This document shows, piece by piece, positions 7,126 to 14,219 of a stretch of DNA of 14,219 nt. The DNA lies in the NCBI GenBank assembly GCA_028822475.1, contig JAPKDT010000024.1, positions 1 through 14,219 on the forward strand, written 5' to 3'. Position 1 is the first letter of the stretch. Each line of letters opens with the position of its first letter. This DNA comes from SAR324 cluster bacterium (GTDB taxonomy: Bacteria; SAR324; NAC60-12). A model generated the notes under the pieces. The model ran no database searches, was not told the origin of the DNA, and saw nothing but the letters and a program-made list of their open reading frames with translations. The translations under genes and the position numbers were made by a program.

Positions 7126-10100
7126 ATGGATACTAATTTTTCTCCAATTGAAAATTATCCCTTCCTCTCTCCGTTCATCTTTACAGAGGATCCGCAAAAA
7201 CTTGAAAAACACAAAAAAGCTTTACTTAAAAAACTGATTAAAGCCTGGATGCCTCTGCATATTGAGAACAGCCAGACACAGGAATATCTCGCTGCCCGTG
7301 AAGAAGTTTTTGCAACTGTTACTGCAGAATATTATGAAGAGCAATATAAAACAATTGTAGAAAAGAGTCTGAGCGCTGACAGTTCCTTTGACACTCTCGC
7401 CCAAAATACACGTCTCCTGGACAGTATCATCCATACTGCTTTCGAATATGCTTTCAAAGATTTGCCAATCCTCAAAGAAAAAATAATTGAAGAATTCAAA
7501 AAAGAGTATCGATTCAAAAAACAAACACTACCTAAAAATCGACAAAAACTCGAACTTACCCAAAAACAAATCGAGAAACTTGAAGAAAATCCGGAAGATC
7601 CTGAACAAAGGCAGTTGCTGAAATATTACAACAGTATTGAAGCAGATTTAACTAAGGAGACAGCGTCTCTCAATGAACGCGTGAAGTACCTAAAAGAATT
7701 AATGCCGCTTGCTCAGCAAGCTGAATTCAAACGTGATTTTTTACTTAATCATCTGGTAATCTTTGCCAGAGGAGGATACGGACGTGCGGAACTCAGTTTC
7801 GCTTCAGACAGGGATCTAGGGTATTGTCTTGATACACAGCAGTTAAGTTCCGGAGAAGCTGAAATTTGCCGGCAGCTCATCATACATATTGAGCATTTAC
7901 TCCGGATAGCGGGTATAGAAACGGCTCACCAATACTTTGAATTAAACGAGGATTTATCCCGTTTTAAGGACCCCGCAGCAATTCATACCATTCCGGCCAT
8001 CCTGGAAAGCAGAGTTCTGTTGGGCAGTAATAATTTGGCTAATGCCCTGAAACGCCGATTTTTTCAAATCCTGCCTTATGAAACCTTCGTCCTGAGCCAG
8101 ATACGAGATTACCATGACCGCACGGTCCCTGGATTGAGCCATATGAATCTCAAGGAAGATCAAGGTGGGTTACGCTCTCTGCAAATCCCACTTTGGTTGG
8201 CGGCTGCGACTTTTGGTGTTTTTCCAAATCAAACTGCAGATATGCTCGCCCTGTTAATTCAAAAACGTATAATTTCACCGAGACAGGGGTTTAAACTTTG
8301 TCAGGCGCTGGAATTTTTGTATGACTTACGCAACTTTTCTGCAACCGCAGAGAAGTTTCATTTTGATGATGAAGCGCGTGAAAGAGGTCTTTCTGAAAAA
8401 GACATCAAGATTAATATCATCAATGATGCAACCGAGCGCCTTTACTTGCTCAAGAAAAAACGTTTCCAGAGTATAGACGTATTTGACCGCTATCGTCTGC
8501 AGATGGTGAATTATATTCAATATCTTTCACAGGAAATTTTACAGCGACTGCTGGACCGCACCATAGTAAGGACTTTCTCAAATTTCCAGGTTGTCGTCCA
8601 TCTGGGTAAGCGTCAAATTGTTGAGGTAAATGCTCTTGAAGGTTTACCGCAGGTGCCGATATCGCTAATATTCAACGATCCAACTGCGTTACTTGAGCTC
8701 TTTGAATATGTGGGGCAGTCCGAATATGATTTGTCTTTTGAACTCAAAGACGAAATGGCTGATCTGATCCGGATCATGACTCCGGATGTTATCAATGCTC
8801 ATCGTACGCAGATTGCTGAACGTTTTACGAAACTCATGCTCACTCCGTTTGCTGCAAGTGCCTGGCGAATTATGTTAGATATTTGTGAACCGATTAATGC
8901 GGAAAATGAACCGCGGACTTTGATGGGCTGTTTCATTCCCGAAACGAATAAGATGCGCTTTTTACTGCGTAACCTGGCTTACCATCAACATCCGGTTTGC
9001 ACTCATACTCTGAATGCCCTTGATCGTACGCAAAAAGAACTGGACCGGCTAAAAAAAGATTATCAGGAACTATATCAATATCTTGAACCAAGGCATATAA
9101 TAGCACTCAAGTGGGGCATCCTGTTCCACGATGTAGGAAAAATAGATCCGCAGACTGATCATGAAGTTTCTGGAACTTCAATTGCGGTCAAGGCTCTTGA
9201 ACGTATCGGTTATGAAGACCAGGAATTATTCGCGCTTGTATCACTGCTTATTGCACATCACACGACTGTCGTGCAACTCAGCAGAACTTCCGCTTATTTC
9301 GATCAAGCACTGCAAAGTTTTTTCGAAATTGCGGACCGTAACCTGATTAATGTCATTTTGCTTTTTCTCTGCAATATTTCGGATTACATTTCTGTGAGTG
9401 ACAGCAACGCCCACTCAACGCGAGGATTAAGAACATTTTTTGAGGAGACATACCGTGTTTTTACCGAAATGCGTTCCTCCCAAAAGCAAGAGGATTCGAT
9501 GGATTTTATCCTCTCGTATCTTGATAACAAAAAAATTGACCTCGAATCAGACACACGTATTGATCTGCTGATAAACAGAAGTCTCCGTGAAAATCTTGAT
9601 TCTGTTTTACTCAAACCGTTGGAACTGATAAACAAAAAAGAAAGAAAACTGCTTGAAAATTCAGGAGATGAATTACAAGTCCTCTGGCGTGACCTTAAAC
9701 TGGGTTCGCTGGATAAACATGGTACTGACCAGACTACAGAAAAATTTATCCGCACAATTCGGCAAGCTCTCAGCAATAAAACTTTGGTTGAACTGACAGA
9801 GCTTTACAGTCCCTTAATCAACTGGTTTTTTGCTTCATTTCCAAATCGCTTTCTGCTTAGTTCTTCTCCGGGAATGATTGCGGAGAATCTTACTATTTTC
9901 AACAAACTTGAACGTCCCGCAATTGTAAATGTCATCACCAATGCAAGAGGTAGACTTAACGCTCTGCTGATTTATGTGCATGACCTGCCTCAGATTCATA
10001 GTAGAATCGCCTTCACCTTGAACCTTAAGCACCTTAACATTGAATCGGCAAAGATAAACCAAATAAATTTTGCAAGCGGTCACGTTGCTTTTTGCTATTA

Positions 10101-10584
10101 TTTGAAGGTCTCAAAAAGGGAAGAGGATAATGTTATTTTTCCGCTTGAGCTGGAAACTTCCATCAGAAGAAATACCCCACCTGCACTGAAAATAAAGCCA
10201 CAGACTTTTCTCTACAACACAAAGTTTCAGTTGGAGTACCTCAAAGATGATAAAAAAGGCTACATGGTCAAAGAAACCAATAATGTGTCTTCTGGCGATT
10301 TTCCAGTGTGGAAAGGAGATTCACCCGATAAAACTGAATTTTCGAGACGTGATAAAAATTATCTCCGTATTAAAATAACAGCCGAAGACGCGCCCCTCGT
10401 TTATTACAAAATGGTCAGTGCGTTTGATCGGGCAGGAGTAGTGATTCAGCAGGCCGTCATTACAACCATCGGCCATCAAGTTATAGATACCTTTTACATT
10501 ACAACTGACGATCATGAAAAACTGCTTAAATCAGACTTTGAGGAATCCCTCAAACAGGCTCTGATGAGTCCCTCTGAAATTTGA
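7126..10584 (+). CDS. glnD: GlnD-like PII uridylyltransferase / uridylyl-removing enzyme, oversized
   Basis: GlnD adds UMP to PII proteins when glutamine is low and removes it when glutamine is high, setting nitrogen metabolism. Domain order matches GlnD. The nucleotidyltransferase motif is GGYGRAEL (from 216) with SDRD (D228, D230), followed by KEDQGGLRSLQ (344-353). The HD hydrolase domain has HDVGK (H668, D669) and AHHTT (H711, H712). Two ACT domains lie at about 950-1015 and 1079-1145. At 1152 residues it is far longer than typical GlnD (about 860-930). Much of the excess is an N-terminal helical region, including a charged, probable coiled-coil stretch at about 125-205. The GGLRD motif of GlnD reads GGLRS (S351). 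No PII gene is nearby. The start follows an in-frame TGA at 7084-7086 and has no Shine-Dalgarno. Confidence 0.88.
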   Translation: MDTNFSPIENYPFLSPFIFTEDPQKLEKHKKALLKKLIKAWMPLHIENSQTQEYLAAREEVFATVTAEYYEEQYKTIVEKSLSADSSFDTLAQNTRLLDSIIHTAFEYAFKDLPILKEKIIEEFKKEYRFKKQTLPKNRQKLELTQKQIEKLEENPEDPEQRQLLKYYNSIEADLTKETASLNERVKYLKELMPLAQQAEFKRDFLLNHLVIFARGGYGRAELSFASDRDLGYCLDTQQLSSGEAEICRQLIIHIEHLLRIAGIETAHQYFELNEDLSRFKDPAAIHTIPAILESRVLLGSNNLANALKRRFFQILPYETFVLSQIRDYHDRTVPGLSHMNLKEDQGGLRSLQIPLWLAAATFGVFPNQTADMLALLIQKRIISPRQGFKLCQALEFLYDLRNFSATAEKFHFDDEARERGLSEKDIKINIINDATERLYLLKKKRFQSIDVFDRYRLQMVNYIQYLSQEILQRLLDRTIVRTFSNFQVVVHLGKRQIVEVNALEGLPQVPISLIFNDPTALLELFEYVGQSEYDLSFELKDEMADLIRIMTPDVINAHRTQIAERFTKLMLTPFAASAWRIMLDICEPINAENEPRTLMGCFIPETNKMRFLLRNLAYHQHPVCTHTLNALDRTQKELDRLKKDYQELYQYLEPRHIIALKWGILFHDVGKIDPQTDHEVSGTSIAVKALERIGYEDQELFALVSLLIAHHTTVVQLSRTSAYFDQALQSFFEIADRNLINVILLFLCNISDYISVSDSNAHSTRGLRTFFEETYRVFTEMRSSQKQEDSMDFILSYLDNKKIDLESDTRIDLLINRSLRENLDSVLLKPLELINKKERKLLENSGDELQVLWRDLKLGSLDKHGTDQTTEKFIRTIRQALSNKTLVELTELYSPLINWFFASFPNRFLLSSSPGMIAENLTIFNKLERPAIVNVITNARGRLNALLIYVHDLPQIHSRIAFTLNLKHLNIESAKINQINFASGHVAFCYYLKVSKREEDNVIFPLELETSIRRNTPPALKIKPQTFLYNTKFQLEYLKDDKKGYMVKETNNVSSGDFPVWKGDSPDKTEFSRRDKNYLRIKITAEDAPLVYYKMVSAFDRAGVVIQQAVITTIGHQVIDTFYITTDDHEKLLKSDFEESLKQALMSPSEI

Positions 10585-10618
10585 TATCACTACATTCATA
10601 TAAAGTGATTGAAAAAGT

Positions 10619-10646
10619 TTGACTTTAACAATGATTATGATAATTT
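10619..10646 (+). promoter_or_regulatory. Candidate sigma-70 promoter for the riboswitch-metA transcript
   Basis: TTGACT (10619-10624) and TAATTT (10641-10646) are separated by 16 nt. Transcription would start around 10653, just before the first riboswitch stem at 10657, which is where the promoter of a riboswitch-controlled gene is expected. The -10 matches consensus only at T1, A2 and T6. Confidence 0.5.
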
Positions 10647-10656
10647 AGATAAAACT

Positions 10657-10770
10657 TTGTATCCAGATGACACTGAGGGATCTGGCCCTTTGAAGTGTCG
10701 AGCATCCTTTTTCCGCATCAAGGTGCTAATGCCAGCCCCTCCGGAGAATTCCGGAAGGGAGTCGATACGA
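10657..10770 (+). promoter_or_regulatory. SAM-I (S-box) riboswitch upstream of metA
   Basis: The sequence matches the SAM-I aptamer consensus: GAGGGATCTGGCCC, then TGAAG, then GCATCC, then AAGGTGCTAATGCCAGC. The four-way junction folds correctly. P1 is 10657-10663 with 10764-10770 (7 bp, one wobble). P2 is GACAC 10669-10673 with GTGTC 10695-10699, with the GAGGGA/TGAA kink-turn halves inside. P3 is GCATC 10702-10706 with GGTGC 10722-10726. P4 is CCCTCCGG 10737-10744 with CCGGAAGGG 10751-10759 (one bulge). SAM binding normally turns the downstream gene off, which suits metA, the first committed enzyme of methionine synthesis. A 65-codon TTG-initiated open frame over this region is an artefact. 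Confidence 0.95.
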
Positions 10771-11069
10771 CTCGATTCGAGTAAAGTGCTGGTCCGCCTC
10801 TTTTAGTGGCCCACCCGATTGATTCTCGTCTATCTAATTTTTCTTTTTGAAGTATAATCCGCAGGGATATTGTTTTTCCACCTGTGGAGAGACTCTGCCT
10901 GTCATTTCATCCGAATAATACTGTTAGTCAGTTGCTGATTTGTTTTTCTCATCAAAGGACTTTTCCAGATATAACAGTTTAATGCTATTCGAGTTTGAGC
11001 ATGAGAAGTTCACCATGCTTTGAGACAGTGCAAGTTTACGCCGTCCTTTATTTTTTTAGAAAGTAAGTT
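10771..11069 (+). other. Long metA leader downstream of the riboswitch; expression platform unresolved
   Basis: About 300 nt separate the aptamer from metA, and no gene is visible in them. A tight hairpin (ACTCG 10770-10774, CGAGT 10778-10782) abuts P1. The 3' strand of P1 (GATACGA) could instead pair with TCGTCTATC at 10826-10834, just before a T-rich stretch (10838-10848), which would make an alternative fold. No canonical terminator hairpin with an adjoining T-run is seen. TATAAT occurs at 10853-10858 without a good -35; if used, it would give a SAM-insensitive transcript. A small GCATG/CATGC hairpin lies near 10997-11016. The rest is AT-rich with nothing recognisable. Confidence 0.4.
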
Positions 11070-12002
11070 ATGACACTCATTGTTAGTCCTGATTATCACG
11101 CAGTTCCAATCCTCGAAAAAAATGGTATCCGCTGGATTCCACCTTCACAAGCTGAGCGCCAGGATATTCGTCCATTACGCATAGGAATTCTCAATATAAT
11201 GCCGCTTGGAGAAAAATATGAATTTAATATTCTCCACCCTTTGGGACTTTCGGTTTTGCAATTGGAACCGATTTGGATTCGTCTGGAGTCACATAACTAC
11301 AAAACCTGGGAACCCCGGCATGTAGATGACATTTACGTTACTTACGAGGAGGCCAATCGTGAGCAGCCGCTTGACGGCTTAATTTTAACAGGTGCACCGG
11401 TTGAGACTGTCCGTTTTGAAGATGTGCATTACTGGGACGAAATCAGCGCTATTCTCCACGATGCACGTCAAACAATTCCCAGTACACTTGGACTCTGCTG
11501 GGCAGGATTTGTGATGGCTTATTTAGAAGGTGTAAACAAATTTAATTACGATCAAAAACTGTTCGGTGTTTTTGAATTGAAAAATCTTGCCCCTGCTCAT
11601 CCGATCATCGGAGAGTTGGACGATGTCTTTTTCTGCCCGCAAAGCCGTCATGCGGGGATTCCGGACGAAGCCATGGAAGAGGCTGAAAACGACGGACGAC
11701 TAAAATTACTGGCATACGGGAAGGAAGCTGGCTATTCTATTTTTGCAACCTCCGATGACCGTTTCATCGCGCATACCGGGCATCCTGAATACAACGCTAC
11801 CAGACTGGCGGATGAAGCTAAACGAGACCTCGGGAATCCGGACGTAGCTCCGCCCGTAAATTTTGATTTTATGGAACCTCTCAACCGCTGGCGTTCACAT
11901 CGCAACACTTTTTTTGCCCAATGGGTCAGCTATTGTTATCTCAAAATAAGCACTCATGACATGTCAGTTAAAAAAAATTTAATGGCCTCCGCAGGAGAAT
12001 AA
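11070..12002 (+). CDS. metA: Homoserine O-acyltransferase MetA, probably acetyl-CoA-dependent
   Basis: MetA acylates homoserine to activate it for sulfur incorporation on the way to methionine. The 310-residue protein has the family's glutamine-amidotransferase-like fold. It shows LNIMPLGEKYEF, GLILTGAPVE (E112), the nucleophile in LGLCWAG (C143), KLFGVFE, PQSRH, and TGHPEY (H238, E240). In the family, Gly at the position of E112 goes with succinyl-CoA (E. coli) and Glu with acetyl-CoA (Bacillus type), so O-acetylhomoserine is the predicted product. The usual CWxxQA after the nucleophile reads CWAGFVM, a mild oddity. The upstream SAM-I riboswitch independently supports a methionine role. Only a weak GAAAG precedes the start. 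Confidence 0.93.
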   Translation: MTLIVSPDYHAVPILEKNGIRWIPPSQAERQDIRPLRIGILNIMPLGEKYEFNILHPLGLSVLQLEPIWIRLESHNYKTWEPRHVDDIYVTYEEANREQPLDGLILTGAPVETVRFEDVHYWDEISAILHDARQTIPSTLGLCWAGFVMAYLEGVNKFNYDQKLFGVFELKNLAPAHPIIGELDDVFFCPQSRHAGIPDEAMEEAENDGRLKLLAYGKEAGYSIFATSDDRFIAHTGHPEYNATRLADEAKRDLGNPDVAPPVNFDFMEPLNRWRSHRNTFFAQWVSYCYLKISTHDMSVKKNLMASAGE

Positions 12003-12072
12003 CCTTTTTGAATTATCGTTTTAACTTGCGCCTTCAGCGCACTGCAGTAAAGTTTCAATAGCTTAAATTAAT

Positions 12073-12078
12073 TATAAT
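12073..12078 (+). promoter_or_regulatory. Possible -10 element for the basic-tailed membrane protein gene
   Basis: A perfect TATAAT lies 35 nt before the start at 12113, in a very AT-rich 110-nt spacer after metA. No convincing -35 is found 16-18 nt upstream, and AT-richness makes chance matches likely. Confidence 0.3.
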
Positions 12079-12112
12079 TATCTTGAATTAATATAAACAT
12101 AAATTACGAGTT

Positions 12113-13213
12113 ATGGCCAACAGAGAGAATGAACCTCCTAACGGTTTAGAAAAATTGTTTTCTACGCAGGGTGTCCTGATCGCAATTTTAATTTTAGGAT
12201 TTTACTGGGTGTTTTTTGGAGAAGATAAAAGCCAGGAATCTGCACGCTACAATTATTCCTCCCAAAATATTCCAATTGGAGTCAGTAATCAACTTAACGC
12301 GGAAGCAATCGAAAAACTTGGAATTGATCTAACGGAGCATCTTGATCCAAAATTGATAGCTGCAATCACCTCCGAAGCTTTAAGAGAGACTTCCCAGGCA
12401 AAGGTTTCTGACAAAGATTTCCTGCCGACTCTGGTCAACAAAATATCAAACAAGGTCCGTAACATTAGTACAATCGATTTGAATCAGGACGGAATGGCGG
12501 ATCATGTTTTGATTGTACCTCAAACTGAAAAAGGTGATGGAGATTTTCTATTATTTTCCATTTTGGTTCCGGATCCCAGTCAGGTTGGTACGTTGCCGTC
12601 AGGCTCAGATGCCGCTGCCTGGAAGGATATTGCGGAAAATAAGTCTATCGAAATCATGACAGCCTCTGTTGTACGAGGTTCAGGCGATGAGATGACCATG
12701 CAGTCTACTCCAAATCCGCAAATGTACCAGTCAGCAGGAACACCATACGCCCCATATTATGGTTCAGGTTACAGCATGACAAATCTTTTAATGACATCAA
12801 TGATGATGTCAATGCTCTTTAGACCGCCATATATCTGGGGTGGTGGTTTTGGTTACGGTTACGGTTACGGTGGTGCGAGGACAGTTAGTTCAATTCAAAA
12901 CCGGAGAGGAGCGTCCACTTCAAATATGAGAAAAGCCACGCCATCTTCTTCTTCTGCTAAGACAGCTGGCGGAAAAAGTGTATCATCAAATAAGTTCCGT
13001 TCAACTTCGAAAAAATCACTGAATAATATCAAGAGTACAAAATTTCGCTCAGCCAACCGCAGAGCTTCAGGAGGAGGTTTCGGTACCAGTAAATCTCAGA
13101 GGAGACCTGCGGTTTCAAAACGCAGAACTGTACCGAGGAAGAAATTCAGCTTTGGCGGAAGTCGCCGAAGCCGAAGCAGAGGTTTTGGAGGCTTTGGAAG
13201 AAGAAGACGTTGA
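12113..13213 (+). CDS. Unrecognised membrane-anchored protein with Ca-loop-like motif and very basic Ser/Arg/Lys/Gly tail
   Basis: I do not recognise this 366-residue protein. A single hydrophobic segment (about 19-35, VLIAILILGFYWVFF) should act as an uncleaved membrane anchor. A soluble domain (about 40-200) includes DLNQDGMAD (122-130), which resembles the calcium loop of EF-hand or VCBS/FG-GAP-type repeats, followed by a beta-like HVLIV. Residues about 205-265 are low complexity: Tyr/Pro/Ser-rich, then Met-rich (TSMMMSML), then Gly/Tyr (GYGYGYGG). The last 100 residues are dominated by Ser, Lys, Arg and Gly and end in four arginines, suggesting binding to nucleic acid, phospholipid or other polyanions. 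It lies between metA and a convergent HNH gene. The start is supported by the anchor directly after it; a poor GAG precedes the ATG. Membrane side is unclear. Confidence 0.8.
   Translation: MANRENEPPNGLEKLFSTQGVLIAILILGFYWVFFGEDKSQESARYNYSSQNIPIGVSNQLNAEAIEKLGIDLTEHLDPKLIAAITSEALRETSQAKVSDKDFLPTLVNKISNKVRNISTIDLNQDGMADHVLIVPQTEKGDGDFLLFSILVPDPSQVGTLPSGSDAAAWKDIAENKSIEIMTASVVRGSGDEMTMQSTPNPQMYQSAGTPYAPYYGSGYSMTNLLMTSMMMSMLFRPPYIWGGGFGYGYGYGGARTVSSIQNRRGASTSNMRKATPSSSSAKTAGGKSVSSNKFRSTSKKSLNNIKSTKFRSANRRASGGGFGTSKSQRRPAVSKRRTVPRKKFSFGGSRRSRSRGFGGFGRRRR
12851..12868 (+). repeat. Three tandem GGTTAC hexamers coding Gly-Tyr
   Basis: Three exact in-frame copies of GGTTAC encode the Gly-Tyr run of the basic-tailed membrane protein. 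Such a repeat can change copy number by slippage without breaking the frame. Confidence 0.75.
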
Positions 13214-13265
13214 AATGCTCTAAGTCAATAAACGAAACGCTTAGATAAATAACAGTTGCTGCAAA

Positions 13266-13682
13266 CTAAGAAGGTTCATTAATTTCCCACTCGATGGCGT
13301 TTGTTTCATAAGTTTCTGCATCCAGCCCTATAGCTCCCGGCTTAACTGCTGAACAGTATTTTGCTAACGCATTCTCACGCATTTCCTTCATCCTGCTCAT
13401 GTAAGTATGATCTTCAAACAATTCCAATTGTTGTTCACGATAAGGTGCGTGTAAACGCGCCTCTCCTTCTATTTTAAGATGACAGCTGGCACATAGTGGA
13501 ATAAGATTTTCGAGTGCGTTATTTGCCGGGTTTTCATCAATATGGTGGACCTGAAGAATCATTTGAGCATTTTTTGTTTTTCTACAATCATTAGCGCACC
13601 TTGCGCAATAATAGTTGAACAACTCTCTTACATAACGTGAAACCGTTTCCCATTCAGCGTGATAGCGAGAATCTTGAGCCAT
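13266..13682 (-). CDS. Small HNH endonuclease-domain protein
   Basis: This 138-residue protein has an HNH (beta-beta-alpha metal) nuclease core: CARC (C26, C29), VHHIDENPANN (H46, H47, N54, N55), ENLIPLC (N59, C64) and CASCH (C67, H68). The two Cys pairs should hold a structural zinc, while the His/Asn residues form the catalytic site. The N-terminal part is helical and charged, and the C-terminal 60 residues show no motif I know. It is transcribed toward the upstream membrane-protein gene (3' ends about 50 nt apart) and divergently from the TerB-like gene. No methyltransferase, intron or phage gene accompanies it, so its target and role are unknown; free-standing HNH proteins of this size are common in bacterial chromosomes. 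Confidence 0.88.
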   Translation of the reverse strand: MAQDSRYHAEWETVSRYVRELFNYYCARCANDCRKTKNAQMILQVHHIDENPANNALENLIPLCASCHLKIEGEARLHAPYREQQLELFEDHTYMSRMKEMRENALAKYCSAVKPGAIGLDAETYETNAIEWEINEPS

Positions 13683-13718
13683 TTAAGCAACCTGACTCGG
13701 AAAGCAGAATAATATCTC

Positions 13719-13747
13719 TTTACGTTCTCTGCAAATTTGGTTATACA
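13719..13747 (+). promoter_or_regulatory. Possible promoter for the TerB-like gene
   Basis: TTTACG (13719-13724) and TATACA (13742-13747) with a 17-nt spacer lie in the 131-nt divergent region between the HNH and TerB-like genes. Both boxes are imperfect. Confidence 0.3.
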
Positions 13748-13813
13748 TAATTAGCTCCGTTTTACTTCGTAGAAACATTTACCTAATATTTTGAAAAATT
13801 AGACAGGATAATA

Positions 13814-14219
13814 ATGCCTATCAGTCGTGAAGAACTTGTTAATGTCTTATCTGTAGTGAGCTTTTTAGCTCATGCTGAAAGAGAAATGCACGTTGCCGAG
13901 AAGAAAGTTCTGATTGCAACTTTCAAGGCTGTTGCAATTACTCATGAAGAACAGTTGCAAATGAAGGCAAACACTTCTCTGGAAGAGATGTTAAAACATA
14001 TACAATCCGCAGAAGCAAAGCACGCACTAGTTGAACTAATGGCTTTAGTCGCAGCATCAGACGGTGTGTTTGAAGACGAGGAGCGTGTTATTATCCAAAA
14101 AATTATGAAGCGCATTGGCGTCAAAGACGATCATCCGTATTTTGACGATGACAACCTTGACGTTCCTTCCGTTCGTGCCAATGTAGGAAAAATCCTGAAT
14201 TCCTTCAAAGATTTAACTT
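13814..14219 (+). CDS. TerB/DjlA-like domain protein, 3'-partial
   Basis: The frame is open from ATG 13814 to the end of the window (135 codons seen). AGGA at 13805-13808 is a well-placed Shine-Dalgarno, one of the few clear ones here. The protein is helical and resembles the TerB family: AHAEREMHVAEKKVLIATF (about 20-38) and then AASDGVFEDEERVIIQKIMKRIG (about 80-102), two similar helical units with acidic residues as in metal-binding TerB/DjlA domains. TerB proteins occur with tellurite-resistance genes but also in many other settings, and no ter gene is visible here, so a tellurite role should not be assumed. Its C-terminal half and any partner domains lie outside the window. Confidence 0.75.
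   Translation, partial: MPISREELVNVLSVVSFLAHAEREMHVAEKKVLIATFKAVAITHEEQLQMKANTSLEEMLKHIQSAEAKHALVELMALVAASDGVFEDEERVIIQKIMKRIGVKDDHPYFDDDNLDVPSVRANVGKILNSFKDLT

Noticed and set aside
9384..9776. 130-codon minus-strand frame inside glnD
   Set aside because: It lies fully inside a long gene with conserved domains in the forward frame, and its translation is Ser/Arg-rich noise.
10586..10609. ATCACT/AGTGAT hairpin just after glnD as a terminator
   Set aside because: The stem is only 6 bp and AT-rich, and A residues rather than T residues follow it.
10609..10806. 65-codon TTG-initiated open frame after glnD
   Set aside because: It lies across the SAM-I riboswitch, starts with TTG without a ribosome binding site, and its sequence is explained by conserved RNA structure.
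13224..13248. CTAAG/CTTAG hairpin between the convergent genes as a bidirectional terminator
   Set aside because: Five AT-rich pairs with a 15-nt loop and no T-run are too weak.
1..14219. CRISPR array, tRNA, rRNA, insertion sequence, prophage or attachment sites
   Set aside because: No spaced direct repeats, cloverleaf-like sequence, transposase, integrase or long terminal inverted repeats were seen on either strand.
13814..14219. Tellurite-resistance operon
   Set aside because: Only one TerB-like domain is visible and no other ter gene; this domain is widespread outside tellurite resistance.

Overview
This window looks like chromosomal DNA from a Gram-negative-type bacterium of moderate GC content (about 40-45% by eye). 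It holds a ribosomal-protein operon, housekeeping metabolism and a less conserved right end. GlnD, RuvB, and PgsA/PssA-type lipid enzymes fit a proteobacterial or proteobacteria-like lineage. An L10-type rplJ leader and a SAM-I (S-box) riboswitch before metA are both more familiar from Firmicutes, although both also occur elsewhere. Many genes lack a clear Shine-Dalgarno sequence. The combination makes me think of a deep deltaproteobacteria-like or SAR324-like lineage, but that is a weak guess and the sequence alone does not settle it.

Layout. 1-3090: nusG (5' end outside the window, with an acidic N-terminal extension), then rplK-rplA (4-nt overlap), an L10-binding leader RNA, rplJ, rplL and a strong intrinsic terminator. 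rpoB does not follow rplL, which is unusual. 3269-6965: a divergent aspartate carbamoyltransferase (pyrB), a membrane protein that fuses two CDP-alcohol phosphatidyltransferase domains (the second PssA-like), and ruvB 6 nt downstream. 7126-10584: an oversized GlnD-like PII uridylyltransferase of 1152 residues. 10585-11069: a 485-nt gap holding a candidate promoter, a well-formed SAM-I riboswitch and a long unexplained leader. 11070-12002: metA, whose acyl-CoA selectivity residue is Glu, which predicts acetyl-CoA use. 12113-13213: an unrecognised membrane-anchored protein with a Gly/Tyr/Met-rich middle and a very basic Ser/Arg/Lys tail. 13266-13682 (minus strand): a small HNH nuclease. From 13814: a TerB/DjlA-like protein that runs off the window.

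How the parts relate. The first block is one translation/transcription module, and the leader RNA should let free L10 (or its L7/L12 complex) repress rplJL. The riboswitch should shut down metA when S-adenosylmethionine is plentiful, and GlnD would report nitrogen status through PII. I see no coherent defence or mobile system. The most unusual items are the double phosphatidyltransferase, the extended NusG and GlnD, the long riboswitch leader and the basic-tailed membrane protein.
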